In this document: positions 43,905 through 51,362 of the stretch, piece by piece
Layout: each line of letters opens with the position of its first letter
Position numbering within the stretch: the stretch's first letter is position 1
Assembly: GCF_030418455.1 (NCBI RefSeq)
Contig: NZ_JAUHPW010000010.1
Location: forward strand, 1-64,000
Origin: Demequina litoralis
Lineage (GTDB): Bacteria; Actinomycetota; Actinomycetes; Actinomycetales; Demequinaceae
Direction of reading: 5' to 3'
Length of the DNA stretch: 64,000 nucleotides
Made by a program: the position numbers and the translations under genes
The notes under the pieces: generated by a model
Databases searched by the model: none
Told to the model about the DNA's origin: nothing
What the model saw: only the letters and a program-made list of their open reading frames with translations

Positions 43905-43928
43905 GGTCGTGGTCGTGGTCGTGGTCGT
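43905..43928 (-). repeat. Four tandem copies of ACGACC (GGTCGT) before a start codon
   Basis: Four perfect hexamers lie in the leader of the 327-residue gene, ending about a dozen bases before its ribosome site. Upstream to 44173 there is no gene. That stretch holds an AT-richer region with CTCTAGAG, CCCTATAGGG and GAGAG-N8-CTCTC palindromes, probably the promoter or an operator. Confidence 0.6.
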
Positions 43929-44173
43929 GGGCTAGGTCGAGGGGGTCGCGATCGGGCGGGCGCGGTGCGCCTGCTGAGGGGCTCGGGTGAGGTTCTGGCG
44001 AAGGGTGTTGTTCGTAGTTCTCTAGAGCGTTTCTTGTTGGAGAGACCACCACCTCTCTGCCCTATAGGGCGGGACAGGCTGTGTCCTTCACTCTTCGCGA
44101 GAAGTCCACCTAGAGGGCCCTCGCGGGCGCCTCTCCGGCGTCGCTCGGCGGGCGGCACGCCCCTCGCCGGCGT

Positions 44174-44371
44174 TTACACGGGGGCGCCGACGGCCGCCAC
44201 GGCCGCGCGGAGCCGCGCGATCTCGGCGTCCTTCTCAGCGACGCGCCGGAGAAGGTCGTCTACGCGATCGCGATCGCGCGCACGCTTTGCGGCCTGGCGG
44301 CAGGCGGCCGAGTGCGCCGTTGTGGCGGAGGCGGGATCGCATCCGAGGCAATGGCGTGCAGTGGCGGGCAT
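44174..44371 (-). CDS. Small Cys/His protein with a coiled coil (element)
   Basis: A 65-residue protein: C-L-G-C-D, then H-S-A-A-C (a possible zinc site), then a heptad-like helix (D-R-V-D-D-L-L-R-R-V-A-E-K-D-A-E-I-A-R-L). AAAGGAGA precedes the ATG at 44371. Short coiled-coil proteins like this can be scaffold or regulatory subunits; its neighbour two genes upstream is the capsid protein, but a scaffold role is only a guess. Confidence 0.6.
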   Translation of the reverse strand: MPATARHCLGCDPASATTAHSAACRQAAKRARDRDRVDDLLRRVAEKDAEIARLRAAVAAVGAPV

Positions 44372-44413
44372 GGGCTCTCCTTTGTCGTGAGTCACGTGAA
44401 TGGGCCGAGGACA

Positions 44414-44463
44414 AGCCCCCACACCGCGCGCGGTGAGCCGAGGACGGGCGCGGTGCGGGGGCT
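44414..44463. terminator. Hairpin downstream of the capsid operon
   Basis: AGCCCCC-A-CACCGCG (44414-44428) pairs with CGCGGTG-C-GGGGGCT (44449-44463), one mismatch in 15 positions. It follows the capsid and 88-residue genes. The remaining bases of the 237-base gap (44372-44608) hold no credible gene. Confidence 0.65.
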
Positions 44464-44608
44464 CGTAGTGCTGGAGTTGGCCGGGAGTGCCGGTCTGCTC
44501 AGCGGCGCTCTCCCGCGTTCTCCGGGCCGGGCACGGAGCCACCTAGCCGGGTCGCGTTGGCGGCGTGCGAGGCCGGGAGATTTGGGGAGAGCAATTCTCA
44601 GGGGATGC

Positions 44609-44875
44609 CTAGGGGCGGGGCGTTCGCACAGAGCCGACGAATGGGCGGCCGGTAGAGCGTCGGAGCGCGATCCGTTCGGCCTCCGTGAGGACGACGCCGG
44701 AGGCGGTGACGACGAGGATCTCGTCCTCGCCGATCGTCCAGACGCGGCCGGTCGGGGCGGGCGCCGGAGCGGCCGGAGGCGCCACAGCGGGCCCGGGCTC
44801 GGCGTCGGCGCGGGGAACGCCGGAGCCGAGGCAGAGCCGCGCCGCGAGGCCGCTCAGGAGCGGCCGGAGGCTCAC
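44609..44875 (-). CDS. Hypothetical protein coupled to the capsid gene
   Basis: An 88-residue protein whose ATG overlaps the capsid stop by four bases. It has a Pro/Ala-rich N-terminal half and a compact beta-type end (V-W-T-I-G-E-D-E-I-L-V-V-T-A-S-G). In phages a small head-completion or decoration protein often follows the capsid gene; the sequence does not prove that here. Confidence 0.6.
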   Translation of the reverse strand: MSLRPLLSGLAARLCLGSGVPRADAEPGPAVAPPAAPAPAPTGRVWTIGEDEILVVTASGVVLTEAERIALRRSTGRPFVGSVRTPRP

Positions 44876-45765
44876 GCGCCGGTCGTGTTGATCGCGATCA
44901 TGCCGCCGCCGGGGACCATGTTCACGATGCCGTTCTCGTAGTCGGCGACCGGGAGGTCGAGCGCCTTCACGCCCAGGAGTGCGATCGTGGTGCTCAGGGT
45001 CGTGCCCGACTTGGCATCGAGCGCCTGCCAGGTCGACAGCGCCATGCCGCCCTCGCGCGAGGTGCCGCCGAGCGCGGCGCCCATCGGCACGCGCGGCGCG
45101 CGGATCGCGACGGCGATCGACGACGGGATGAACACGAAGAGGTCATCGGCGCCGATCATGGTCGACTCGTACACGGGCAGGCCCGCGATCCGGTCGAGGC
45201 CGTTCGCGTTGTCGATCTCCTCGGCGAGGAGCATGTCCGCGTACACGGTCGAGCCCGCGAGGACCCGGATCGGGTTGACGGTCATGTCGGCGCTCACGCC
45301 GTTGGCGCGGAGCGCGGCGCGGGCGCGGATCACGGAGGCCTTGGGCGAGGTCGCGTCGTAGGCGATCGTCGCGCTCTTGGTCACGCCGGACAGCACGGCG
45401 GCCACGGCGTTGTCGATGTGGTTCGCGACCGACAGCGCGCTCGGGCGGATCACCTGCTTGGTGAGGTTCTTCAGGTTCAGATCGTTCTCGGCGAGGGTCA
45501 CCGGGACGACGGCGTAAGCCTCGGTCGTGAGGGTGACGTCGGTCGTGGATTCGGCGACCGAGCCCAGGACGAAGTCCTCGGACGAGCCAACGGCACGGGT
45601 GCCCACGGTCGTCACACCAGGAATTCCGACCTGCACGGTCGAACCCGAACCGGCGCCGAAGTCAGTCTCGGCGTCTCGGTAGAAGTGGGAGGCGAGGCCG
45701 AGGTCCTCGGTGGCGATCTTCAGCGAGATGGTCGCGACGTCGTTGCCATTAAACGAGTTGGTCAA
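44872..45765 (-). CDS. Major capsid protein, P22-coat/HK97-fold type
   Basis: A 297-residue protein resembling actinophage P22-like coat proteins: start N-G-N-D-V-A-T-I-S-L-K-I-A-T-E-D-L-G, then S-G-S-T-V-Q-V-G-I-P-G-V, the spine-helix region P-S-A-L-S-V-A-N-H-I-D-N-A-V-A, and the A-domain R-I-A-G-L-P-V-Y-E-S-T. The start is a TTG with AAAGGAA six bases upstream. It is the only structural protein of the element. Length suits a T=4 or T=7 lattice protein without fused protease. Assignment rests on pattern memory. Confidence 0.75.
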   Translation of the reverse strand: MTNSFNGNDVATISLKIATEDLGLASHFYRDAETDFGAGSGSTVQVGIPGVTTVGTRAVGSSEDFVLGSVAESTTDVTLTTEAYAVVPVTLAENDLNLKNLTKQVIRPSALSVANHIDNAVAAVLSGVTKSATIAYDATSPKASVIRARAALRANGVSADMTVNPIRVLAGSTVYADMLLAEEIDNANGLDRIAGLPVYESTMIGADDLFVFIPSSIAVAIRAPRVPMGAALGGTSREGGMALSTWQALDAKSGTTLSTTIALLGVKALDLPVADYENGIVNMVPGGGMIAINTTGA

Positions 45766-46461
45766 GGGAGTTCCTTTCGGAGCGGGTGGAGTGTGTGCGG
45801 ATCTCGCCGCTAGCCGCCGGGCCTGCCCGGGGTCGACCGCGCGCCTTGGCGCGGTCGTGGCGAGAGAGGGCTCCCGACACGTCGCTCGACGGTCAGGAAG
45901 GGGGAGGGCGAGGGGGAGACGCGACGCTGCATCCGGCGGCGCGCGGGTCCTGTCTCACGAGATCAGCGCGCCGCCGTCGGGCGTCGACCGCGACACCGGG
46001 CGGAGCCCTCCGGGCCCGGCGTGCGGAAGAGTGGAAGCCCGCCATGCGGCGGGCCGAGAAGAGTGCGACGACGGGGCGCGCATTGACTAGACGCGCCCCG
46101 CCGCCATGGGCGGGGGTGCGGGACCGCTCGAAGCGCTCGTCCCAAGGAAGCCGAGCGCGGCGGTCGCCGCGACCTCTCGCGGGTTGCCCGTGACGCCCTT
46201 CTGAAACGTCACCACGAGAAGCGCCAGCGCCGCCGTCTCACAAGGCGGCGCGGGCTGATCCGGGTCCTCACCCGGACTACTGCGCGGGCCCTTGGGCCCG
46301 CTGAAGAGGAGCCCTCGGCGGAGCGCGCGTCGCGTCTCATGGGCGCGCGGCGCATCACGGCGAGGGGGGAGCGCCGGGGGAAGGAGGACCTCGGCACGAG
46401 GGACAGGCGCGGAGCCGGTCGACCAATGCCCTCGGAGAGGGACCGGGACCGGGCCTGAGAT
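45766..46461. other. 700-base gene-free stretch with five perfect hairpins
   Basis: No frame here has both a ribosome site and coding character. Five perfect stems occur: 45834-45857 (9 bp, GCCTTG loop), 46037-46054 (7 bp, ATGC loop), 46072-46100 (9 bp), 46227-46251 (8 bp) and 46284-46301 (8 bp, TT loop). The stretch lies upstream of the capsid gene, so it may be a leader, a replication origin, a packaging site or a structured RNA. Confidence 0.55.
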
Positions 46462-46617
46462 CTAGGAGGCGGCGAGGGCCTCGCGGCCAGCGGCCAGGAG
46501 CGCGCGACGTCGCTCCCAGGTGGCTCGCGATTTGCAGGGGCGACCGCAGTAGCGCGCATCCGAGCGCATCGGGGCGAGGCTCGCCCTACAGGTTAGGCAG
46601 GCTCGATCGGTGAACAT
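46462..46617 (-). CDS. 51-residue zinc-ribbon protein (element)
   Basis: A short gene with an ideal ribosome site AAGGAGGTGCC directly before its ATG. The product has C-L-T-C near residues 7-10 and Y-C-G-R-P-C-K-S near residues 23-30, a four-cysteine zinc knuckle, followed by a basic helix (R-A-T-W-E-R-R-R-A-L). It is too short for most gene finders. Zinc-ribbon peptides of this type are common in phage genomes; DNA or RNA binding is likely. Confidence 0.75.
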   Translation of the reverse strand: MFTDRACLTCRASLAPMRSDARYCGRPCKSRATWERRRALLAAGREALAAS

Positions 46618-46636
46618 GGCACCTCCTTGGCGGCCG

Positions 46637-46744
46637 TCAGCGGGTGTCTTCCCTTACGAGGTTGGAGTAGGCCGGGGTGCTCACATACGGGCCCGATTCG
46701 GGCGGCTTCGGCGGGTCGGGCGTCGGATCGTTACCGGGCCGCAA
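46637..46744 (-). CDS. Possible 35-residue Pro-rich peptide (element)
   Basis: A TTG frame ending 20 bases before the zinc-ribbon start. The product has a repeated D/P pattern (N-D-P-T-P-D-P-P-K-P-P-E-S) followed by S-T-P-A-Y-S-N-L-V. Composition looks protein-like, but no ribosome site is visible, so this is tentative. Confidence 0.25.
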   Translation of the reverse strand: MRPGNDPTPDPPKPPESGPYVSTPAYSNLVREDTR

Positions 46745-46792
46745 TCAAGGGAAGCCGAGGGGCTCGTCGGAGCGGGGTGCCTGGGCGCGAGA

Positions 46793-46835
46793 AAGCCCCG
46801 CCGAGATCCCGGGGGGCAGGGTCTCGACGGGGCTT
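46793..46835. terminator. Terminator downstream of the integrase gene
   Basis: AAGCCCCG-C-CGAGA (46793-46806) pairs with TCTCG-A-CGGGGCTT (46822-46835), with a GC-rich loop. It lies eight bases beyond the integrase stop, separating it from the zinc-ribbon and capsid genes. Confidence 0.75.
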
Positions 46836-46842
46836 GGAGAGG

Positions 46843-48420
46843 CTACACGCTCGCGTCGTCGTCCTCGGTGCCTACCCACACGACGCGCACGCGCTCGTGG
46901 CGGACGAAGCGCGCGCCGGAGTACGGCGCGGCGGTGCACTCGACGCGCTTGATCGCGAGGCGCAGGAGCGCGCGGGCCTCCTCGACGGGCGCGGCGAGGA
47001 TCGCCGGGTGTGAGATCTCGGGGTCGAGGAGAGCGGCGAGGTTCGCCTCCGGCTCCGGCAGGTCCTTCAGGCGAACCCGGAGCGCAGTGAGCCGGTCGTC
47101 CAGCCCGCGAGTGACACGCTCGTAGCGGTCGGCGGACAGTTTGCCGGTCACGAAGTGCGCGTCGTCGGCGGCCGCGACCTTCGCCTGGACCTCCTCGATA
47201 TCCCGCATCAGTTCGGCGCGCTCCTGCATCGGCGCGGGGTCGTAGCGGCGGAGCCAGTGCTCCGCGACCGCGTCGAGCACGGGTGAGTCAGGCTCCATCG
47301 CTGCGAGGCCATAGGCCCAGGTGTGCAGGACGGCAGACTCGATGACGTCGATCTTGACGTTGAGCGGCGCGGCGCAGTCGACGCCGTCGGAGTGCCAGCG
47401 GCGGCACCTGTAGGAGCCGCCGAAGGTGTTGGCCGTGCGACCGCACGACGCACACACGAGGACGCCGCCGAGAAGGCTCTTCGGTTGCTTCACGGGGCGG
47501 AGGCCTCGCCCGTAGCGCCGGAGCCGTGAGTCCATCACATCGAGCAGTCGGAGCCGCTCGGACTCGGACACGATGGGTTCGGCGCCGTCGGCCATGAGAG
47601 AGACGGTCTCGCCCGTCTTTGGGTCGCGCCAGGCCTCGGTGCTCGTGCTCCACTTACCCGAGGTTTCGTCGCGGCGCTTCTCAGGCTGGAGGCCAGCGAG
47701 CACGGGAGATCGAAGCGTCGCCGACAGCGTCGACGGGCGCCACTGCGAGCCGCGCCGTCGCGTCGGCACGCCGCGCGCGTTGAAGTCGCGGCAGATCGCG
47801 AGCATCGTCTCGTCCGAGAGCAGTCGGTCGACCACTTCACGAAGAAGCGGAGCCTCCTCGGGGTGCAGGCGGAGTTTCCGATCGGAGGGGCGGCCGTCGC
47901 GCCCGTCGCCGACGGTGTAGCCCCAGGGGGCCGAGCCGCCGAGGTAGCGGCCCTTTGCGCGGTCCTTGTCCTTCTTCGCCTTCACGCGGATCGAGGTGCT
48001 GGCGGACTCAGCGCGAGCAAACTCGCTGAGCAGGATGATGATCATGCGATCGCCGGGGACGGACGTGTCCTTCTGATCCTTGAGGAAGTAGATCCGCGCG
48101 CCGAGGGTTTCGAGTTCATCCATGACGAGGCCCACTTGGCCCGCGCCGCGTCGGCTGAGGCGATCGGTCTTCCATACTGCGAGGGTCCCGACCTCGCGAG
48201 CGCGTAGCGCCGCGAGCGCGTTCTCGAAGTCCGGGCGTTCGACGTCCTTGTATCCCGAGATTCCGCGATCGCGCCACACCTTGCGAACGGTCAGCCCTGC
48301 GTCCTTGGCCCACGCGCGGAGGTCGCTCTCCTGGTTATCGAGTGAGTCCTTCCCCTCGCGGTCCACGCTGAGACGGAGGTACAAATCGACTAGATGTGCG
48401 GCGGGGTGCGGGGAGTTCAT
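46843..48420 (-). CDS. int: Large serine recombinase (integrase)
   Basis: A 525-residue site-specific recombinase. The N-terminal resolvase domain has the nucleophile in Y-L-R-L-S-V-D (about residue 18), then D-N-Q-E-S, D-R-G-I-S-G-Y and the V-W-K-T-D-R-L-S-R helix. A recombinase domain and a zinc ribbon (C-A-S-C-G-R, then Y-R-C-R-R, C-A-A) follow, then a coiled coil typical of large serine integrases. The ATG at 48420 is chosen because TAACAT lies seven bases upstream, inside attR. In-frame ATGs at 48429 and 48447 are possible. It inserts the element at ATCTG in cpaF. Confidence 0.94.
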   Translation of the reverse strand: MNSPHPAAHLVDLYLRLSVDREGKDSLDNQESDLRAWAKDAGLTVRKVWRDRGISGYKDVERPDFENALAALRAREVGTLAVWKTDRLSRRGAGQVGLVMDELETLGARIYFLKDQKDTSVPGDRMIIILLSEFARAESASTSIRVKAKKDKDRAKGRYLGGSAPWGYTVGDGRDGRPSDRKLRLHPEEAPLLREVVDRLLSDETMLAICRDFNARGVPTRRRGSQWRPSTLSATLRSPVLAGLQPEKRRDETSGKWSTSTEAWRDPKTGETVSLMADGAEPIVSESERLRLLDVMDSRLRRYGRGLRPVKQPKSLLGGVLVCASCGRTANTFGGSYRCRRWHSDGVDCAAPLNVKIDVIESAVLHTWAYGLAAMEPDSPVLDAVAEHWLRRYDPAPMQERAELMRDIEEVQAKVAAADDAHFVTGKLSADRYERVTRGLDDRLTALRVRLKDLPEPEANLAALLDPEISHPAILAAPVEEARALLRLAIKRVECTAAPYSGARFVRHERVRVVWVGTEDDDASV

Positions 48421-48427
48421 GCATCGC

Positions 48428-48433
48428 ATGTTA
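48428..48433 (-). promoter_or_regulatory. Integrase -10 element TAACAT inside the attR arm
   Basis: On the minus strand TAACAT ends seven bases before the integrase ATG and lies only 23 bases from the attR core. Any -35 element would fall at or across the core, so integrase expression could differ between the integrated and circular forms. Confidence 0.5.
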
Positions 48434-48455
48434 CATCGCACAATCACGCGAGGAG

Positions 48456-48460
48456 ATCTG
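48456..48460 (+). other. attR core ATCTG
   Basis: The second copy of the shared core. To its left is element DNA, to its right cpaF resumes with GGTCAACGCGCC (Trp-Val-Asn-Ala-Pro across the core). Joining left flank, one core and right flank reads ...Thr-Val-Glu-Ala-Ile-Trp-Val-Asn-Ala-Pro... without a shift. Confidence 0.85.
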
Positions 48461-49427
48461 GGTCAACGCGCCCCACGAGGTCTACGTCGCGCGGCGCGGA
48501 GTCAGCGAGCTCACCAGCATCCTGCTCACCGCCGACGACGTGCGCGGGCTGGTCGAGCGGATGCTCGCGCTGGCCGGGCGCCGGCTGGATCTGAGCTCGC
48601 CGTTCGTCGACGCCGCGCTGCCGGGAGGGGAGCGCCTCCACGTCGCGATCCCCGACGTGACCAGGCGCCACTGGGCCGTCAACATCCGCAAGTACATCGC
48701 CCGCGCCTCGGACGTCGACGACCTGGTCGCGCTCGGCACGCTCACGCCCGCCGCCGCCCGCTTCCTCGGGGGAGCCGTGCGCGCGGGCCTCACCGTGCTC
48801 GTCTCGGGCGGCACGCAGGCGGGCAAGACCACCACCCTCGGCGCGCTCGCGGGCGCGATCCCCGCGCGCGAGCGGGTCATCTCGTGCGAGGAGGTCTTCG
48901 AGCTCGCCCTCCCGCTCAGGGACGTCGTCGCTCTCCAATGCCGGCAGCCGTCGCTCGAGGGCACCGGGGAGATCACGCTCCGCCGGCTCGTGAAGGAGGC
49001 GCTGCGCATGCGGCCCGACCGCATCGTCGTGGGCGAGGTCCGGGAGGCCGAGGCCCTCGACCTGCTGATCGCGCTCAACGCCGGCCTGCCCGGCCTCTGC
49101 ACCATCCACGCGAACTCCGCCCGCGACGCGCTCGCGAAGATGTGCACGCTGCCGCTGCTCGCGGGCGACAACGTCTCCGACCGCTTCGTGGTCCCCGCGG
49201 TGGCCTCCGCGATCGACCTCGTCGTGCACGTCGGCCTCGAGGCAGACGGCGCGCGCCGGGTGCGCGAGATCGTCGGCGTCTCCGGCCGCGTCGAGTCGGG
49301 CGTGTTCGAGCTGTCCGAGATCTTCGCCACCCGCGACGGCGCGCTCGTGCGCGGCACCGGCTTCCCTCCCCACGCCGAGCGGTTCGCGGGCCGCGGCGTG
49401 CCGCTCGCCGAGATCCTGGCGGCCTGA
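48456..49427 (+). pseudogene. cpaF: cpaF/tadA pilus ATPase, 3' fragment
   Basis: This frame carries the C-terminal 323 residues of the Tad ATPase, including Walker A (G-G-T-Q-A-G-K-T-T), the Asp box E-E-V-F-E-L, Walker B-like I-V-V-G-E-V-R-E-A-E and the His box T-I-H-A-N-S. The frame is open into the element back to a GTG at 48396, which would add about 21 foreign residues (M-R-R-G-A-G-S-S...). That hybrid lacks the native N-terminal domain but keeps the whole ATPase core, so partial function cannot be excluded. Confidence 0.93.
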
Positions 49428-49428
49428 C

Positions 49429-50286
49429 ATGGACGCCGTGCTCGGTCTGGTGCTGGGGACGGGTCTGCTGCTCGTGTGGCTCGCGTGGTGGGAGTCCCCG
49501 CCGCGCGCACGGGTGCGTCGCTCGCGCGTCGCCTCCTTCGAGGACCGCCTGGTCCAGGCGGGTATCCATGGCGTGACGGCGGGCGCATTCGGGGCGTCCG
49601 CGGCGGGCCTGGGACTCGTCTCGCTCGTGCTCGCGTGGTCCCTCACGGGCTCGCTCGCGGTCGCGGGGATCGTCGCGTGCGCCGCCGCGTACGCACCCGT
49701 CGCCGGCGTCACCGCGCGGGCACGTCGCCGCAGGACCCTCCTGCGCGAGGCGTGGCCCGAGGCGGTGGACACGCTCGCCTCCGGCATCCGCGCGGGCCTC
49801 GCGCTTCCGGAGGCGCTCGCGGCGCTGGGCGAGCGCGGCCCCGAGCCGCTGCGCCCCGCGTTCGCCTCCTTCGCCGAGGACTACCGCGCCTCCGGCGCCT
49901 TCGGACCGTCGCTCGACGCGCTCAAGGGGCGCCTCGCGGACCCGGTCGCCGACCGCATCGTCGAGGCAGTCCGCCTCGCCCGCGACGTGGGCGGCACCGA
50001 GGTCGGCGCCGTCCTGCGCTCGCTCGCGCGCTTCCTGCGGGACGATGCGCGGATCAGGGGAGAGCTCGAGGCGCGCCAGTCGTGGACGGTCAACGCCGCC
50101 CGGCTCGCGGTCGCCGCGCCCTGGGTCCTGCTCGCGCTGCTCGCCACGCGTCCCGGGGGCCTCGCCGCCTTCGACACGGCACCCGGCGTCCTCGTGCTGC
50201 TCGGCGGTGCCGCGGCATGCCTCGGCGCGTACCGCCTCATGCGCACGCTCGGGCGGCTGCCCACCGAGGAGAGGGTGCTGCGATGA
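49429..50286 (+). CDS. tadB: Tad pilus inner-membrane platform protein TadB
   Basis: A 285-residue membrane protein with a GspF/T2SSF domain. N-terminal helices (V-L-G-L-V-L-G-T-G-L-L-L-V-W-L) are followed by the cytoplasmic helical bundle with E-A-L-A-A-L-G-E-R-G-P and a C-terminal helix pair. It starts one base after the cpaF stop and overlaps tadC by four bases. TadB and TadC form the platform on which the ATPase drives pilin assembly. The decamer at 50040 encodes Arg-Asp-Asp-Ala-Arg. Confidence 0.88.
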   Translation: MDAVLGLVLGTGLLLVWLAWWESPPRARVRRSRVASFEDRLVQAGIHGVTAGAFGASAAGLGLVSLVLAWSLTGSLAVAGIVACAAAYAPVAGVTARARRRRTLLREAWPEAVDTLASGIRAGLALPEALAALGERGPEPLRPAFASFAEDYRASGAFGPSLDALKGRLADPVADRIVEAVRLARDVGGTEVGAVLRSLARFLRDDARIRGELEARQSWTVNAARLAVAAPWVLLALLATRPGGLAAFDTAPGVLVLLGGAAACLGAYRLMRTLGRLPTEERVLR

Positions 50287-51173
50287 CGGCGGTGCTGTGC
50301 GCGTGCCTCGCCGCGGGGCTCGGCCTCGTGTGGTCGTGGGCGCACGCGCGGCGGTTCTCGCTCGAGCGTCGGATCGCGCCGCGGCTGCGCGGCTCGGCGG
50401 CGGTGCCGTCCGCACGGACGCCGCTCGCACGCATGATCGCCCCCGTCGCCGACGACCTCGCCCGGCTCGCCTCCCGGTGGGGCGCGCCCACGGACGAGGT
50501 CGCGCGACGCCTCGCGCGCGCGGGCCTCCGGACCACCGTCGCCCGCCACCGCGCCCAGGCGCTCGCGGCCGGCGCCGCGGGGCTCGCCGCCGGGCTCGCG
50601 CTCGGGCTGCTCGTCGGGGTGGTGCGCGGCACCGGGCCGGGCTTCGCGCTCGTGGTCGCGGTGATCGGGGCCGTGCTCGGCGCGCTCGCGCCGGACCTGC
50701 TGCTCGCCCGCCGCGCCGCGGCCCGGGCGGGCCGCATCCGTGCGGAGCTGCCCGCGGCGGCCGAGATGCTCGCGCTCGCCGTGGTCGCAGGCGAGTCCGT
50801 GCCGGGCGCCCTCGACCGCGTCGCGTCGCTCTCGCCCGGGCCCCTCGGCGACGAGCTGCGGACCGCGCTTGCTGAGATCCGCGCCGGGAGGTCCGTCGGG
50901 TCGGCGCTCGACGGGCTCGCGGCGCGCGTGGGCGAGCCGGGCGTCACGTCGTTCTGCGACGCGATCGTGACGGCGCTCGAACGCGGCACCCCGCTCGCCG
51001 AGGTGCTCCACTCGCAGGCCACCGACGTGCGCGACCGGTCGCGGCAGTCGCTGCTCGAGGAGGGCGGCAAACGCGAGATCGCGATGCTCGTGCCCGTGGT
51101 GCTGCTGATCATGCCGGTCACGGTGCTGTTCGCGCTCTACCCCGGGCTGGTCGCGCTCCGGCTCGGGTTCTAG
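50283..51173 (+). CDS. tadC: Tad pilus inner-membrane platform protein TadC
   Basis: A 296-residue partner of TadB with the same T2SSF arrangement. A helix pair near residues 95-140 is followed by E-L-P-A-A-A-E-M-L-A-L-A-V-V-A-G-E-S, a domain signature, and a terminal helix (V-L-L-I-M-P-V-T-V-L-F-A-L-Y-P). The ATG overlaps the tadB stop (ATGA). An ATPase lacking its N-terminus would leave this platform without its normal motor in the integrated state. Confidence 0.88.
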   Translation: MTAVLCACLAAGLGLVWSWAHARRFSLERRIAPRLRGSAAVPSARTPLARMIAPVADDLARLASRWGAPTDEVARRLARAGLRTTVARHRAQALAAGAAGLAAGLALGLLVGVVRGTGPGFALVVAVIGAVLGALAPDLLLARRAAARAGRIRAELPAAAEMLALAVVAGESVPGALDRVASLSPGPLGDELRTALAEIRAGRSVGSALDGLAARVGEPGVTSFCDAIVTALERGTPLAEVLHSQATDVRDRSRQSLLEEGGKREIAMLVPVVLLIMPVTVLFALYPGLVALRLGF

Positions 51174-51197
51174 TTCGACGAGGAAGAGGGGGATCCC

Positions 51198-51362
51198 ATG
51201 GAGGGATGGAAGGAAGGGCTGCGGGACGACCGCGGCGACGTGCCGGGCTGGGTGCTCATCACCCTGATGACGGCCGGGCTCGTCGCCACGATCTGGGCGC
51301 TCGCCGGGCCCGCGCTCGGCGACATGTTCATCACCGCCCTTGAGTCCGTCACGGGCGGCTGA
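51198..51362 (+). CDS. Short Flp-type pilin subunit
   Basis: A 54-residue protein in the position of flp in Tad loci. A charged start (E-G-W-K-E-G-L-R-D-D-R-G-D) leads into one hydrophobic helix (V-L-I-T-L-M-T-A-G-L-V-A-T-I-W-A-L-A-G-P-A, near 19-39) and a short tail. The R-G-D-V-P-G-W junction is the likely TadV-type cleavage region. AGGAAGAGGGGGAT precedes the ATG. No prepilin peptidase gene is present in this window. Confidence 0.8.
   Translation: MEGWKEGLRDDRGDVPGWVLITLMTAGLVATIWALAGPALGDMFITALESVTGG

Larger units (their letters stand above)
39407..48460 (+). mobile_element. 9.05-kb serine-integrase element with a capsid gene, inserted in cpaF
   Basis: The element is bounded by ATCTG cores within cpaF and carries a large serine integrase at its right end. 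Most genes run leftward on the minus strand and many overlap by four bases. Recognised products are a major capsid protein, an HNH endonuclease, a HIRAN-domain protein and a zinc-ribbon peptide. Portal, terminase, protease, tail and lysis genes are not seen. It contains none of the 33 decamer copies and has somewhat lower GC in its promoter regions. It could be a capsid-encoding phage satellite or a reduced prophage. Confidence 0.9.

Noticed and set aside
43892-44173. CRISPR-like array suggested by the ACGACC repeats
   Set aside because: Four six-base tandem units without spacers are a simple repeat, not a CRISPR array.
44960-45765. Capsid-like protein as an encapsulin
   Set aside because: No cargo enzyme is nearby, and the sequence resembles P22-type phage coat proteins in a phage-like element with integrase and HNH nuclease.
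46209-46559. 116-codon minus-strand frame in the element
   Set aside because: Ser/Arg/Pro-rich without a ribosome site; it overlaps the zinc-ribbon gene, which has an ideal site and a credible product.
39402-48460. Tyrosine-integrase-type island with a long att duplication or tRNA site
   Set aside because: The shared sequence is only five bases, lies in a protein gene, and the recombinase is clearly a large serine type.
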